Shown here piece by piece: positions 47,799 to 56,649 of a stretch of DNA of 64,000 nt (its first letter is position 1; every line of letters begins with the position of its first letter). Position numbers and translations under genes: made by a program. A model generated the notes under the pieces. The model was given only the letters and a program-made list of their open reading frames with translations. It was not told the DNA's origin and ran no database searches. Origin of the DNA: Bacteroidales bacterium (GTDB taxonomy: Bacteria > Bacteroidota > Bacteroidia > Bacteroidales > UBA1402); contig JAQVXI010000004.1 of the NCBI GenBank assembly GCA_028709215.1, positions 6,172-70,171 on the forward strand, in the 5' to 3' direction.

Positions 47799-49562
47799 AT
47801 GGAGAAATCAAATACAAACGAACGCCTGCACCGCTTGCGGGCGTATATGAACCGTATGGGAATCGACGTATGCATCATCCCTTCGACGGACCCGCACCAA
47901 AGCGAATACCCGGCTTCACAATGGGGACTAAGAGCCTATCTATCTGGCTTTACCGGGAGCGCCGGTACCCTTGCCGTCTCAAACTCAGAAGCCCATCTCT
48001 GGACAGACTCCCGGTATTTCTTGCAAGCAGAAACACAATTATCCGGTAGCAGCATCCAACTTCAGAGGATGGGGAACCACGGCGTTCCCGATCTCCTGGA
48101 TTGGTTAAAAAGCCAAAAACCTTCTGTTGTCGGTCTGGACGGACGACTTTTTAACTACGATTACGTTCAAAAACTGGAGACCCTGCTTCCTGGTTGCAGA
48201 TTCCTATTGCAAGCCCCAGCATACGAAACGCTATGGCCGGAGCGCCCCAAGGCTCCAAGTGCATCGATTCAAGCGTTTCCACTGGAACACAATGGGCGTT
48301 CGAGCTTGGACAAACTGACGGACCTGCGACTTGCCTTGCACCACTTGGGAGCACAGGATCAAATCATCGCTTCCCTAGATGAAATTGCTTGGCTGCTCAA
48401 CCTGAGAGGACGGGATATTCGATACAATCCGGTTTTTGAAAGCTATGTATGGCTGAATGAAACCGACTGCATACTTTTTGTTCAAACCGAAAAATTGGAC
48501 GCAACGGCACAACAATCACTCAGAGAAGCCGGCGTGAAAACCGCCCCATACAACTCCTTTTACGATTTTCTGAAGACCATTCGATCAAAAGGCCTGTTAA
48601 CCGACTTCAATACGCTGAATGCATCAGTCATTGCCCTATTGAAAGAAAATTGTACGCTGATCAATCAGGCCAGCCCCATCGCGTTGATGAAAGCATGCAA
48701 AAATCCGGTAGAACTCAACGGGTTTCGAAACGCAATGCGCGCTGAAGGCATTGCACTGACACGATGGCTGCATTGGTTGGAGCAAAAAAGTTTGGGCTCA
48801 AACGAATACGAGTGCAGCAAACAGTTGGAAACGTTTCGAACGTTGTGTCCGGATTACATCGAGGAAAGCTTCTCTTCCATTGTTGGATTTAAAGCAAACG
48901 GAGCCATCGTGCACTATGAGGCTACAGCAGAACAGGCCGAACCCATCCACGGCGAAGGAGCGCTATTGGTGGATGTCGGTGGACACTATAAATATGGTAC
49001 AACCGACTGTACACGCAGCATTTATTTACATGGCAAACCCAGCAGCGACTACAAACGGGATTATACCGATCTATTAAAAGGATTGATTGCCCTAAGCACA
49101 GCCCGCTTTCCCCAAGGCACACGAGGCAGCCAATTGGATGTTCTGGCCCGACAATTCCTTTGGCAACGCCAAGAAAATTATCTGCACGGAACCGGTCATG
49201 GCGTCGGTCACTGCCTCAACGTACACGAAGGGCCTCAAAGCATTCGCATGAATGAAAACCCGACCCCGCTTCGCTGCGGCATGGTTGTATCCAACGAGCC
49301 CGGGCTGTATCGTACGGGGCAATACGGAATCCGTTTGGAAAATCTACTTTGTGTTCAGGAGTACGGATCGTTCCTACAATTTGAAACGCTGACGCTTTGT
49401 CCGTTTGAAACGACCTGCATAGACACAAAACAACTTCATGCACACGAAATCCAATGGATCAACCACTACCATCAGCACGTATACCATACGTTATCGGAAG
49501 CGCTCGACGAGGAAGTACGATCTTGGCTTTACAAAAAAACAAAACCCATTCAACAACAATAA
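47799..49562 (+). CDS. Xaa-Pro aminopeptidase (M24B, long form)
   Basis: 587 residues. Two N-terminal creatinase-like domains are followed by a C-terminal pita-bread metallopeptidase domain. Metal ligands are visible: D and D in DVGGHYKYGTTDCTRS (about residues 390-405), H in GTGHGVGHCLN (about 468), E in NEPGLY (about 500) and E in IRLENL (about 512). It removes N-terminal residues preceding proline, using two metal ions. The three-domain layout resembles eukaryotic-type APP1 seen in Bacteroidetes. Confidence 0.92.
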   Translation: MEKSNTNERLHRLRAYMNRMGIDVCIIPSTDPHQSEYPASQWGLRAYLSGFTGSAGTLAVSNSEAHLWTDSRYFLQAETQLSGSSIQLQRMGNHGVPDLLDWLKSQKPSVVGLDGRLFNYDYVQKLETLLPGCRFLLQAPAYETLWPERPKAPSASIQAFPLEHNGRSSLDKLTDLRLALHHLGAQDQIIASLDEIAWLLNLRGRDIRYNPVFESYVWLNETDCILFVQTEKLDATAQQSLREAGVKTAPYNSFYDFLKTIRSKGLLTDFNTLNASVIALLKENCTLINQASPIALMKACKNPVELNGFRNAMRAEGIALTRWLHWLEQKSLGSNEYECSKQLETFRTLCPDYIEESFSSIVGFKANGAIVHYEATAEQAEPIHGEGALLVDVGGHYKYGTTDCTRSIYLHGKPSSDYKRDYTDLLKGLIALSTARFPQGTRGSQLDVLARQFLWQRQENYLHGTGHGVGHCLNVHEGPQSIRMNENPTPLRCGMVVSNEPGLYRTGQYGIRLENLLCVQEYGSFLQFETLTLCPFETTCIDTKQLHAHEIQWINHYHQHVYHTLSEALDEEVRSWLYKKTKPIQQQ

Positions 49563-49566
49563 TAAT

Positions 49567-50115
49567 ATGGCACTAATCAAATCCGTTCGTGGATTTACTC
49601 CACACTATGGAAAAAAATGTTTCTTTGCAGACAACGCAACCATCATCGGTGATGTCGTCATGGGAGATGGATGCAGCATCTGGTTTAACACGGTGCTGCG
49701 AGGTGATGTAAACAGCATCCGTATCGGAGACAACGTCAACATCCAGGACGGCTCAGTTCTTCATACCCTCTACCAACGGTCGACCATAGAAATTGGGGAC
49801 AATGTCTCCATTGGGCACAACGTCACGGTACATGGCGCCACCATCGAGAACGATGCCTTAATCGGCATGGGCTCTGTGATTTTGGACAATGCTGTCATCG
49901 GTGAAGGAGCCATCATCGCAGCAGGCTCCGTCGTCTTAAGCAATACAAAGGTGGAACCTTTCAGCATTTATGCTGGGGTACCCGCAAAGTTTGTAAAAAT
50001 GTCGGACCCGGAACAGACTCAAAACATCAACAAACGCATTTCGTCAAACTATCAATTTTATGCGGGATGGTACGACGAGTCACCGGAAAATCGATCCGTT
50101 CTGGACCCGGACTAA
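49567..50115 (+). CDS. Gamma-carbonic-anhydrase-family hexapeptide protein
   Basis: 182 residues from the ATG at 49567; the frame continues upstream into the aminopeptidase gene but the conserved start is MALIKSVRGFTPHYGKK. Left-handed beta-helix repeats fill the middle (IGDNVNIQDGS, IGDNVSIGHNVTVHG, ALIGMGSVI). The three metal-binding His of the Cam/YrdA family can be placed at VLHT, IGHN and VTVHG. CO2 hydration is possible, but many YrdA-type members show no activity. It starts four bases after the aminopeptidase stop. Confidence 0.88.
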   Translation: MALIKSVRGFTPHYGKKCFFADNATIIGDVVMGDGCSIWFNTVLRGDVNSIRIGDNVNIQDGSVLHTLYQRSTIEIGDNVSIGHNVTVHGATIENDALIGMGSVILDNAVIGEGAIIAAGSVVLSNTKVEPFSIYAGVPAKFVKMSDPEQTQNINKRISSNYQFYAGWYDESPENRSVLDPD

Positions 50116-50169
50116 GACGTTAAACGGACTGATTTTTGTTTTTTAACGTACATTGTCCTTTGAATTTTA

Positions 50170-50177
50170 TAATTTTG
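50170..50177 (+). promoter_or_regulatory. Possible -7 element of topA
   Basis: TAATTTTG, 40 bases before the topA start. No good -33. A stem ACGTTAAA/TTTAACGT at about 50117-50149 lies just upstream. Confidence 0.4.
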
Positions 50178-50217
50178 CCGCCTGATTTCATTAAATCGGT
50201 TTGAAAATAGATACCCA

Positions 50218-52623
50218 ATGCAAGATAATTTAATCATCGTTGAATCCCCGGCAAAAGCCAAAACCATAGAAAAGTTCCTTGGTAAAGACTACAAAGTACT
50301 CTCCAGTTTCGGTCACATTCGTGACCTGAGCAAAAAAGACTTTGGCGTGGATCTCAACAACGGGTTTAAACCCATTTACGAAATCTCAGCAGACAAACAG
50401 AAACTGGTAGGCGAACTCAAGTCGAATGCAAAAAAAGCGAAGACCATCTGGTTGGCTTCTGATGAGGACCGTGAGGGAGAAGCCATCGCATGGCATCTGG
50501 CCGAAGTGCTGAATTTGGATCACAAAACAACCAAACGCATCGTATTCCACGAAATCACCAAGGAGGCCATTCTACATGCCATCGAACACCCGAGAGCCAT
50601 CGATCAAAACCTGGTCGATGCACAGCAGGCGCGACGCATATTGGATCGCCTGGTCGGTTTTGAGCTCTCACCTGTACTCTGGAAAAAAATCAAACCATCG
50701 CTATCGGCCGGACGTGTTCAGTCGGTTTCGGTTCGCTTGATCGTAGAACGCGAACGTGCCATACAAGACTTCCAGGCAGAGTCTAACTGGCGCATCGTCG
50801 TACATTTTATCTTGGAAGATGCGAACGGCAAGCAATCTCTACTGAAGACGGAACTACAACAACGATTAAAATCAGAAGCAGAGGCTTTGGCCTTTTTGGA
50901 AACGTGCAAATCGGCTCAATTCAACATAGAGGATATCACGACAAAGCCGGGGCGTAAATCTCCTGCGGCACCGTTTACGACATCAACATTGCAGCAGGAA
51001 GCGGCCCGAAAATTGGGTTATTCCGTATCTCAAACCATGATGATTGCTCAACGTCTGTATGAATCCGGAAAGATTACCTACATGCGTACCGACTCTGTCA
51101 ACCTATCCAACATGGCCATTCAAACAGCCAAAGCGGCAATCATGGACATAGCGGATGCTTCATACATAAAAGAGCGCCATTACCAAACCAAATCGAAAGG
51201 AGCTCAGGAGGCCCATGAAGCCATCCGTCCAACTTACATGAACCAACAGATCATCGACGGTACGGCTCAGGAAAAGCGACTGTACGAATTGATTTGGAAA
51301 CGTACACTGGCTTCTCAAATGGCTGATGCTGAATTCGAAAAAACAGCCATCACCATTGGTCTTTCCAACAGCAATTTAAAATTGGAAGCATTGGGAGAGG
51401 TGCTTACGTTTGATGGTTTTCTTAAGGTTTATATGGAGTCCACCGACGAAGACATAGACAACGACAGCAACAGCAACAGCAAAATGCTGCCTCCGGTACG
51501 ATTGGAAGACCAACTGGAAATGACTTCAGCAACCGCAACCGAACGCTTTTCACAGCGACCGGCACGTTATACAGAAGCCAGCCTTGTACGGAAATTGGAG
51601 GAACTCGGCATCGGAAGACCATCAACCTATGCCCCCACCATCTCTACGATTCAGCAAAGAGGCTACGTTCGTAAAGAGGATCGTGAAGGTCAGGAACGTT
51701 CGTACATCCATTTTGAATTGTCAAACGAGGCCATTCACCGGGAAGTAAAAACAGAAACAACCGGAGCCGAAAAAAACAAGCTTTTTCCTACCGACATCGG
51801 CATGGTCGTGAACGATTTTCTTCTGGAATCCTTTCCAAACATCATGAACTATAACTTTACGGCCCAGGTCGAAAAACAATTTGACCAGATTGCCGATGGA
51901 GAAGTAGCATGGGATAAAGTACTAACCGATTTTTATACAGATTTCCACCCGGCAGTCGAGGAAGCCTCGGTTTGGTCCAAGCAAAAAGTCGGAGAACGCA
52001 TTTTGGGCAACGACCCCAAAACCGGACGGGTAGTATCCGTACGAATCGGCCGATACGGTCCCATCGTTCAGATTGGCACCGCCGAAGAAGAAGAAAAGCC
52101 CTTGTTTGCTTCCTTACAAAAGGATCAGCGAATGGATGCCATTGAGTTGGAAGACGCCTTGGAGCTATTTAAACTCCCAAGAACCGTAGGTTCATTTGAG
52201 GAAAAAACGATCACCGTTGCAGTGGGTCGCTTTGGACCCTATATCCGTCACAACAACAAGTTCGTATCGCTGCCCAAAACAATCGACCCACTGGAGGTTG
52301 ACTTGGAAACATGCATCGAACTGATTGAACTGAAAAGAGAAGCGGATCAAAAGAAACAGATCATGGTCTTTGAAGAAGCCAATATTTTGGTGCTTAATGG
52401 TCGATACGGGCCTTACATCAGCAAAGACGGGCAGAACTATAAGATACCAAAGGATACCGATCCTCTAACACTTACATTGGAAGCCTGTCAACAGATGATA
52501 GAGGAACAGGAGAAACAACCTACACGCAAACGGACCCCGGCAAAAAAAGGCGGTGCCAAAACAAGCACAAAAAAAGTCGCAACCAAAAAGACTGCGACTT
52601 CTAAGAAAAAAACAAAAGAGTGA
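50218..52623 (+). CDS. topA: DNA topoisomerase I
   Basis: 801 residues, type IA. The Toprim domain starts LIIVESPAKAKTIEKFLG and has the acidic SDEDREGEAIAWHL near residue 80. The catalytic Tyr is in ITYMRTDSVN near residue 288. The C-terminal part has no zinc ribbons but repeats of the Topo_C type (FGPYIRHNN, YGPYISKDG) and a Lys/Thr-rich tail. It relaxes negative supercoils. An Asp/Asn/Ser-rich insert (DEDIDNDSNSNSK) lies near residue 410. The stop abuts that of the ECF sigma gene. Confidence 0.97.
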   Translation: MQDNLIIVESPAKAKTIEKFLGKDYKVLSSFGHIRDLSKKDFGVDLNNGFKPIYEISADKQKLVGELKSNAKKAKTIWLASDEDREGEAIAWHLAEVLNLDHKTTKRIVFHEITKEAILHAIEHPRAIDQNLVDAQQARRILDRLVGFELSPVLWKKIKPSLSAGRVQSVSVRLIVERERAIQDFQAESNWRIVVHFILEDANGKQSLLKTELQQRLKSEAEALAFLETCKSAQFNIEDITTKPGRKSPAAPFTTSTLQQEAARKLGYSVSQTMMIAQRLYESGKITYMRTDSVNLSNMAIQTAKAAIMDIADASYIKERHYQTKSKGAQEAHEAIRPTYMNQQIIDGTAQEKRLYELIWKRTLASQMADAEFEKTAITIGLSNSNLKLEALGEVLTFDGFLKVYMESTDEDIDNDSNSNSKMLPPVRLEDQLEMTSATATERFSQRPARYTEASLVRKLEELGIGRPSTYAPTISTIQQRGYVRKEDREGQERSYIHFELSNEAIHREVKTETTGAEKNKLFPTDIGMVVNDFLLESFPNIMNYNFTAQVEKQFDQIADGEVAWDKVLTDFYTDFHPAVEEASVWSKQKVGERILGNDPKTGRVVSVRIGRYGPIVQIGTAEEEEKPLFASLQKDQRMDAIELEDALELFKLPRTVGSFEEKTITVAVGRFGPYIRHNNKFVSLPKTIDPLEVDLETCIELIELKREADQKKQIMVFEEANILVLNGRYGPYISKDGQNYKIPKDTDPLTLTLEACQQMIEEQEKQPTRKRTPAKKGGAKTSTKKVATKKTATSKKKTKE

Positions 52624-53127
52624 TTAACGATAATCTTTCAGCATTTGTTGCAAACGCTTGCGTGCTGAAAAGATCCGACTTTTAACCGTACCAAGTGGAA
52701 GATCCATCACTTCAGCGATGGTTTCATATTTGTATCCGGCAATGTGCATTGCGAAAGGCTTGCGGTATTCCATTGAAAAACTCTCAATTGCCTTGGTAAT
52801 CTCAGCAATGGAGTACGCACCTTCCGGGGAGTCAAAACCCGAATTTTGTGGTATATTCAAATGGTATAAATTATCCGTTTGATCCACAAAGGTTTGTTCG
52901 CGAACGGCCTTCCGATAGTTGTTAATAAAGATGTTGCGCATAAGTGTATACGCCCAAGCCTTAAAGTTGGTTTCCTCCGCAAATTTATCATGATTGTCAA
53001 GCACCTTAAGTGAAGTCTCCTGCAGTAGATCCGAGGCGTCATCGCGGTTACGGGTCAAACGAAAGGCGAAACGAAATAGGTCACCTTGTACATCCAGCAA
53101 GTGCTTGTTCAGTTTAATCGTGTTCAT
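52624..53127 (-). CDS. ECF-type RNA polymerase sigma factor
   Basis: 167 residues from the ATG at 53127. Region 2 is DASDLLQETSLKVLDN (about residues 32-47) with FKAWAYTLMRNIFINNYRK behind it; region 4 has the helix-turn-helix LPLGTVKSRIFSARKRLQQM at the C-terminus. Small sigma factors of this kind direct polymerase to stress or envelope genes. No anti-sigma gene is adjacent. It resembles the SigP/ECF group known in Porphyromonas, but the regulon is unknown. An ATG at 53136 is also possible. Confidence 0.9.
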   Translation of the reverse strand: MNTIKLNKHLLDVQGDLFRFAFRLTRNRDDASDLLQETSLKVLDNHDKFAEETNFKAWAYTLMRNIFINNYRKAVREQTFVDQTDNLYHLNIPQNSGFDSPEGAYSIAEITKAIESFSMEYRKPFAMHIAGYKYETIAEVMDLPLGTVKSRIFSARKRLQQMLKDYR

Positions 53128-53171
53128 ACGCTTCAATATCTAAATGATTGTGGGTATATTCAATTATTTTT

Positions 53172-53202
53172 CAAACATAAATATAGGAATATTCAAGCAC
53201 AA
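53172..53202 (-). promoter_or_regulatory. Promoter of the ECF sigma gene
   Basis: On the minus strand: TTG, 20 bases, TATGTTTG. This matches the housekeeping-type Bacteroidetes promoter, so the gene is not obviously under its own ECF control. The leader is about 40 bases. Confidence 0.6.
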
Positions 53203-53324
53203 CGATGACACTCATACTGTTTAATGAAAGAGACATTCGTCTTTTTGAACAAATACAGGCTATAAAATAACGACATACCCCCCTTTTTTTGACTTTAAAG
53301 GCTGAACCATGTTCTAATTTTTGT

Positions 53325-53332
53325 ATATTTGT
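53325..53332 (+). promoter_or_regulatory. Probable -7 element of the AraC-type regulator
   Basis: TATATTTG, 48 bases before the start. The -33 is not clear. The rest of the 253-base gap between the sigma and regulator genes shows no other feature. Confidence 0.45.
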
Positions 53333-53379
53333 TTACAAGATAGGCCAAGAGCGGCTCAACAAACGAATACCCATCAACC

Positions 53380-54093
53380 ATGAACGAAGCCATAATCGAC
53401 AAATCCCCCCTTATCATTGGACTTATTACGGCAACCATTGTACTTTTTTTTGTACTACGGTTATTTACCTGCAGGTTTAAGGAAGCACGATTGAGTCGAA
53501 AGATCAGCCAATACGTATACATCGTCCACGACATGAAAGACCTGCTGGAGCAAGTCTCCGAGGCTTTACGCGTGTTATCAAACCATGGAGATCTGGCCGA
53601 CAGCGAACGCGACAAACTGAGGGTCATTCTTTGGCGCATGAATACAATGAACGGCAACATACAGCAGCTGACCAGCATAGAAGGGTCGAAATCCTTTCAA
53701 AAGCAAATTCGTCAAGAGGACCTAAGCGATGAAAATCCCTTTGTGCGTGACAACATCCAACCGGATACGGAGGACGCACGCTTTATGGAGAAAGTATTTG
53801 CCATCATCCACAATCACTACGAAGCGTCGAGTTTTAACGTAGATCAACTTGGCAGCCTCATGGGCATGAGTCGATCTTCCCTTTACAACCGAATCAAAGC
53901 CTGCAGTGGTCAAGCACCGGCATCCATCATCCGACAATACCGAATGGAACAGGCAAAAGATCTGCTGATGCAAAAAAAATATACCATATCAGAAATTGCG
54001 TTTAAGATTGGCTATACCGACGTAAAACACTTCCGGCAAATATTCCTCAAAACGTACGGCAAAAGTCCGACAAAACTACTTAAAGAGGAATAA
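53380..54093 (+). CDS. Membrane-anchored AraC-family regulator
   Basis: 237 residues. One membrane helix near residues 10-28; then about residues 44-100 form two amphipathic helices that look like a worn-down dimerisation/His-phosphotransfer hairpin (YIVHDMKDLLEQ, with H50). The last 100 residues are an AraC-type double helix-turn-helix (FNVDQLGSLMGMSRSSLYNR and YTISEIAFKIGYTDVKHFRQ). It looks like the C-terminal end of a hybrid two-component system without periplasmic sensor, ATPase or receiver. How it is activated is not clear. Confidence 0.85.
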   Translation: MNEAIIDKSPLIIGLITATIVLFFVLRLFTCRFKEARLSRKISQYVYIVHDMKDLLEQVSEALRVLSNHGDLADSERDKLRVILWRMNTMNGNIQQLTSIEGSKSFQKQIRQEDLSDENPFVRDNIQPDTEDARFMEKVFAIIHNHYEASSFNVDQLGSLMGMSRSSLYNRIKACSGQAPASIIRQYRMEQAKDLLMQKKYTISEIAFKIGYTDVKHFRQIFLKTYGKSPTKLLKEE

Positions 54094-54144
54094 AAAAAGA
54101 GGTTCTGTCTTCTTTCTGACGTTAGTTTCCAAAATAAGACGAAG

Positions 54145-54930
54145 CTATTTTGCACGGTTCCACAATGTTTTTATCTCCTGAATATCAAGCAGACTAAATC
54201 TTACAGAGTGAATATATTCATTTGCTGAAGAATGAAAGTGCCCGTAATACCAATCTGCTATCGGGTTGTTCTTTCTGATAAGATAGTCAAACAGCTTATC
54301 CATCGCTTGTCTCTCCGTATCTAAATCCAGCTCTAATGCACTATCTTTTGCTAACCAACCCGCCACCCCCTCTTTTGTCGTAGGGAAACAAAACGACGGA
54401 GCTGTATGCGAGATGACGGCATCAATGTGAATTCCCTCATCGTTCATCTCGTCAAGGAGAGGTTCATTATAAACGACCTTTTCCTCCTCCCAATAACTCG
54501 GGCAACACATCTTCCCTTTGATTTTTTTGAGCCACATATCCATTTTTCTTGCCTCTCTGTCAACGGAGATACCACCGCCTACGCATAATGCACTCAGTCC
54601 ATTAAATCGTATCACCGAATAATCAGGCAATGCCGTCAGATTCGGATAGTTTATTTTATTCCCGTCAAAGTATTCAGGGTCGTCGTGGTTGCCTCTTATC
54701 AAAAGAAGTTTAACGTTTTGCTTTTTGAGTGTTTGAGAAATCCGGTTGTATAACTGATCGTAATATTCCGGTTTTTCAAAGCCAATACCACAATCTCCGG
54801 CAACAACAAGAAGGGCATCCGTGATAGATAACCGCTTGATGTTGTAAATCAACGGCCTGAATTCCCCGTGTATATCTCCGCATACACAGAGTGATTTATA
54901 GTTTTGCGAGAAGTCGTATAAATACATCAT
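54145..54930 (-). CDS. Calcineurin-like metallophosphoesterase
   Basis: 261 residues with a full set of metal-binding motifs: GDIHG (residues 18-22), GDCG (45-48), GNHD (80-83), SHTAP near 180 and GHFHS near 230. The family cleaves phosphomonoesters or diesters of proteins, nucleotides or nucleic acids using two metals. Its first base overlaps the last base of the nucleotidyltransferase stop, so the two are translationally coupled. It is the last gene of a three-gene cassette; a role linked to the nucleotidyltransferase is inferred from coupling only. Confidence 0.85.
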   Translation of the reverse strand: MMYLYDFSQNYKSLCVCGDIHGEFRPLIYNIKRLSITDALLVVAGDCGIGFEKPEYYDQLYNRISQTLKKQNVKLLLIRGNHDDPEYFDGNKINYPNLTALPDYSVIRFNGLSALCVGGGISVDREARKMDMWLKKIKGKMCCPSYWEEEKVVYNEPLLDEMNDEGIHIDAVISHTAPSFCFPTTKEGVAGWLAKDSALELDLDTERQAMDKLFDYLIRKNNPIADWYYGHFHSSANEYIHSVRFSLLDIQEIKTLWNRAK

Positions 54931-55616
54931 TATAGCTCTACGTTGAAAACCAAACAGATACGCTCAAAGACCTGCGCGGCGTCAATACTTCCCAGTCCCA
55001 TCGCTTTAAAAAAGTTTTTGTCGGGTAATGCCGGTTTTGCCCTTCTGCAAAACTCCGATAAATCGTTGTTTAATTCTTTAGGTAGATTAAAGCTTACATC
55101 TCCCGGAAGTATAACCGACAGCCTGAAAATGTCGTTGAAGTGTTTTCGTATCTTTTTTTCATCGATTCTCTCTCCGCCTTGTTTGCGTACCGTCAGATCA
55201 AGAAATGCTTTAGCTTTCAAGCAAATCAGGCTTTCTGTAGCAGCAATACGAATATCATCGGCAATATGACTATGCGCTAATGTGAAATTATAGTACTCCT
55301 CGTTCATCAGGATTGCAGACAGTTCAATTTGATAAGGAAATTGATCTGCCTCAGGTTTCATAAACCTGAAATACTCACTTGTGCCATTGCCGCGTTGTCT
55401 TGCCTCATACTTGCCGTCGGTAATGAACTGCCAGAATCGACGAACAAATTCCGATGTTAATGCCTCGATTATCAATATGATATCAATATCCTTTGTGGCA
55501 CGGGGATTTTGACCTGCCCGTTCTTCGATCATATCACATGCCGTACCACCTATGATAACATAGCTGTCGCTGTACCGAGCAAAGTATTGCTTGAAGATCT
55601 CGATTCCTTTTACCAT
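54930..55616 (-). CDS. Nucleotidyltransferase, AbiEii-like
   Basis: 228 residues. The nucleotidyltransferase core is seen as IIGGTACDMI (GG at 23-24) followed by ATKDIDIIL (D43, D45 as metal ligands). ESLICLKAKAFLDL and RKHFNDIFRL near the middle are typical of AbiEii/DUF1814 proteins. AbiEii-type toxins of type IV toxin-antitoxin systems transfer nucleotides. Its start overlaps the upstream winged-helix gene by seven bases and its stop overlaps the metallophosphoesterase by one base. Confidence 0.8.
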   Translation of the reverse strand: MVKGIEIFKQYFARYSDSYVIIGGTACDMIEERAGQNPRATKDIDIILIIEALTSEFVRRFWQFITDGKYEARQRGNGTSEYFRFMKPEADQFPYQIELSAILMNEEYYNFTLAHSHIADDIRIAATESLICLKAKAFLDLTVRKQGGERIDEKKIRKHFNDIFRLSVILPGDVSFNLPKELNNDLSEFCRRAKPALPDKNFFKAMGLGSIDAAQVFERICLVFNVEL

Positions 55617-56575
55617 CCTAATTGTTCAATTAAAGCATCCAATGCTGTTTCAATTCTCTCGTCATTACTCTCCTTGTATAGCATATATAGTGATAGTCGG
55701 TCTACATAACCATTTTCGGCAATTAGCGTCGGATTGTATCGCCAAATCTCGATCCTGTTTTCCCCATATTGCGGGTCTGTAACAACATCTATTTTACGAA
55801 ACACCTCTTTACTGATGGCATAATATTTCCCGTACTCGTCATTAAGCATCGTATAATGTGCCATAGCATTCATACCACTCCATAGTTGATTCAGTTCGGA
55901 ATCGGTATAAACCGTTTTCAGAACAGGATTTGTCAGGAAAGGCAAAGCCTTCTCCCATAATGTCTTTTTGTTTTCATCAAACAGGAGAACCTTCTCCTTA
56001 CCGCCTTGCAGATCACACAGGCCAAAAATTCGGAGGTTGTTCATTGCTCGGTTCGTATTGAGGTACGATTCGTCCAATTTTTCCGCAACTTGTTTGATGC
56101 TCATACCATTTAGCGCTTCCTTTTGCAGATGGTATAACAATACAAGCTGAGCCATTGGGGCTAGTTCTTTGGGCTCGCTCGCTACACGCTGAGCTATTTT
56201 GCGAATATCCATCATCAGGACAGGAATAAACAATTGCTTCTGAGGGACAATAAAGTTAATTTTCCGCTCAATGTATCGCTTCCTATTATAGGAAGCGATC
56301 TTATTGAAAACAAAGACCACCGGCATATCAAGCACTTGTTCCGCTATTGACTTTTGCCTTGTTAATTGCTCCGGTGTAAATTCATTCTCTTTCTCTGCCA
56401 TCAACAAACATAGATCACTACCCAATAAACTGATTGTACCGACACTATAAGCAACAGTAATATACAATGGCAGCTTATTCAGCAATGGCTTATCCAACGG
56501 TACGACTACAGCCTGGCAACCCAAAACTTCCTGAATATAGGTCTCTAACTTTCTCATATCATTACTTATTATCAT
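55610..56575 (-). CDS. Winged-helix protein, putative regulator/antitoxin of the cassette
   Basis: 321 residues. An N-terminal alpha/beta domain of about 130 residues precedes a winged helix (about residues 142-195: LVLLYHLQKEALNGMSIKQV... with AEKLDESYLNTNRAMNNLR) and a C-terminal domain of about 120 residues. It is not a plain AbiEi antitoxin because the winged helix is in the middle. Its position before an AbiEii-like gene suggests an antitoxin or repressor role. A near-perfect 12-base inverted repeat at the promoter is the likely binding site. ATG codons at 56575 and 56557 are both possible starts. Confidence 0.72.
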   Translation of the reverse strand: MIISNDMRKLETYIQEVLGCQAVVVPLDKPLLNKLPLYITVAYSVGTISLLGSDLCLLMAEKENEFTPEQLTRQKSIAEQVLDMPVVFVFNKIASYNRKRYIERKINFIVPQKQLFIPVLMMDIRKIAQRVASEPKELAPMAQLVLLYHLQKEALNGMSIKQVAEKLDESYLNTNRAMNNLRIFGLCDLQGGKEKVLLFDENKKTLWEKALPFLTNPVLKTVYTDSELNQLWSGMNAMAHYTMLNDEYGKYYAISKEVFRKIDVVTDPQYGENRIEIWRYNPTLIAENGYVDRLSLYMLYKESNDERIETALDALIEQLGW

Positions 56576-56581
56576 AAAAAA

Positions 56582-56613
56582 TGCACATTATCATTTATTA
56601 CTGATAGTGTGCA
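56582..56613 (-). promoter_or_regulatory. Inverted-repeat operator before the cassette
   Basis: TGCACATTATCA and TGATAGTGTGCA are 12-base arms with one mismatch and an 8-base spacer. The repeat overlaps the -7 element by two bases and covers the predicted transcription start, the position expected for an autorepressor. Confidence 0.75.
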
Positions 56614-56619
56614 AATATA
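56612..56619 (-). promoter_or_regulatory. -7 element of the three-gene cassette
   Basis: TATATTTG on the minus strand, 37 bases before the first start codon, in AT-rich DNA. A -33 TTTG is not obvious. Confidence 0.6.
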
Positions 56620-56649
56620 ATGATAATATATTGATTAACAGCATATATT

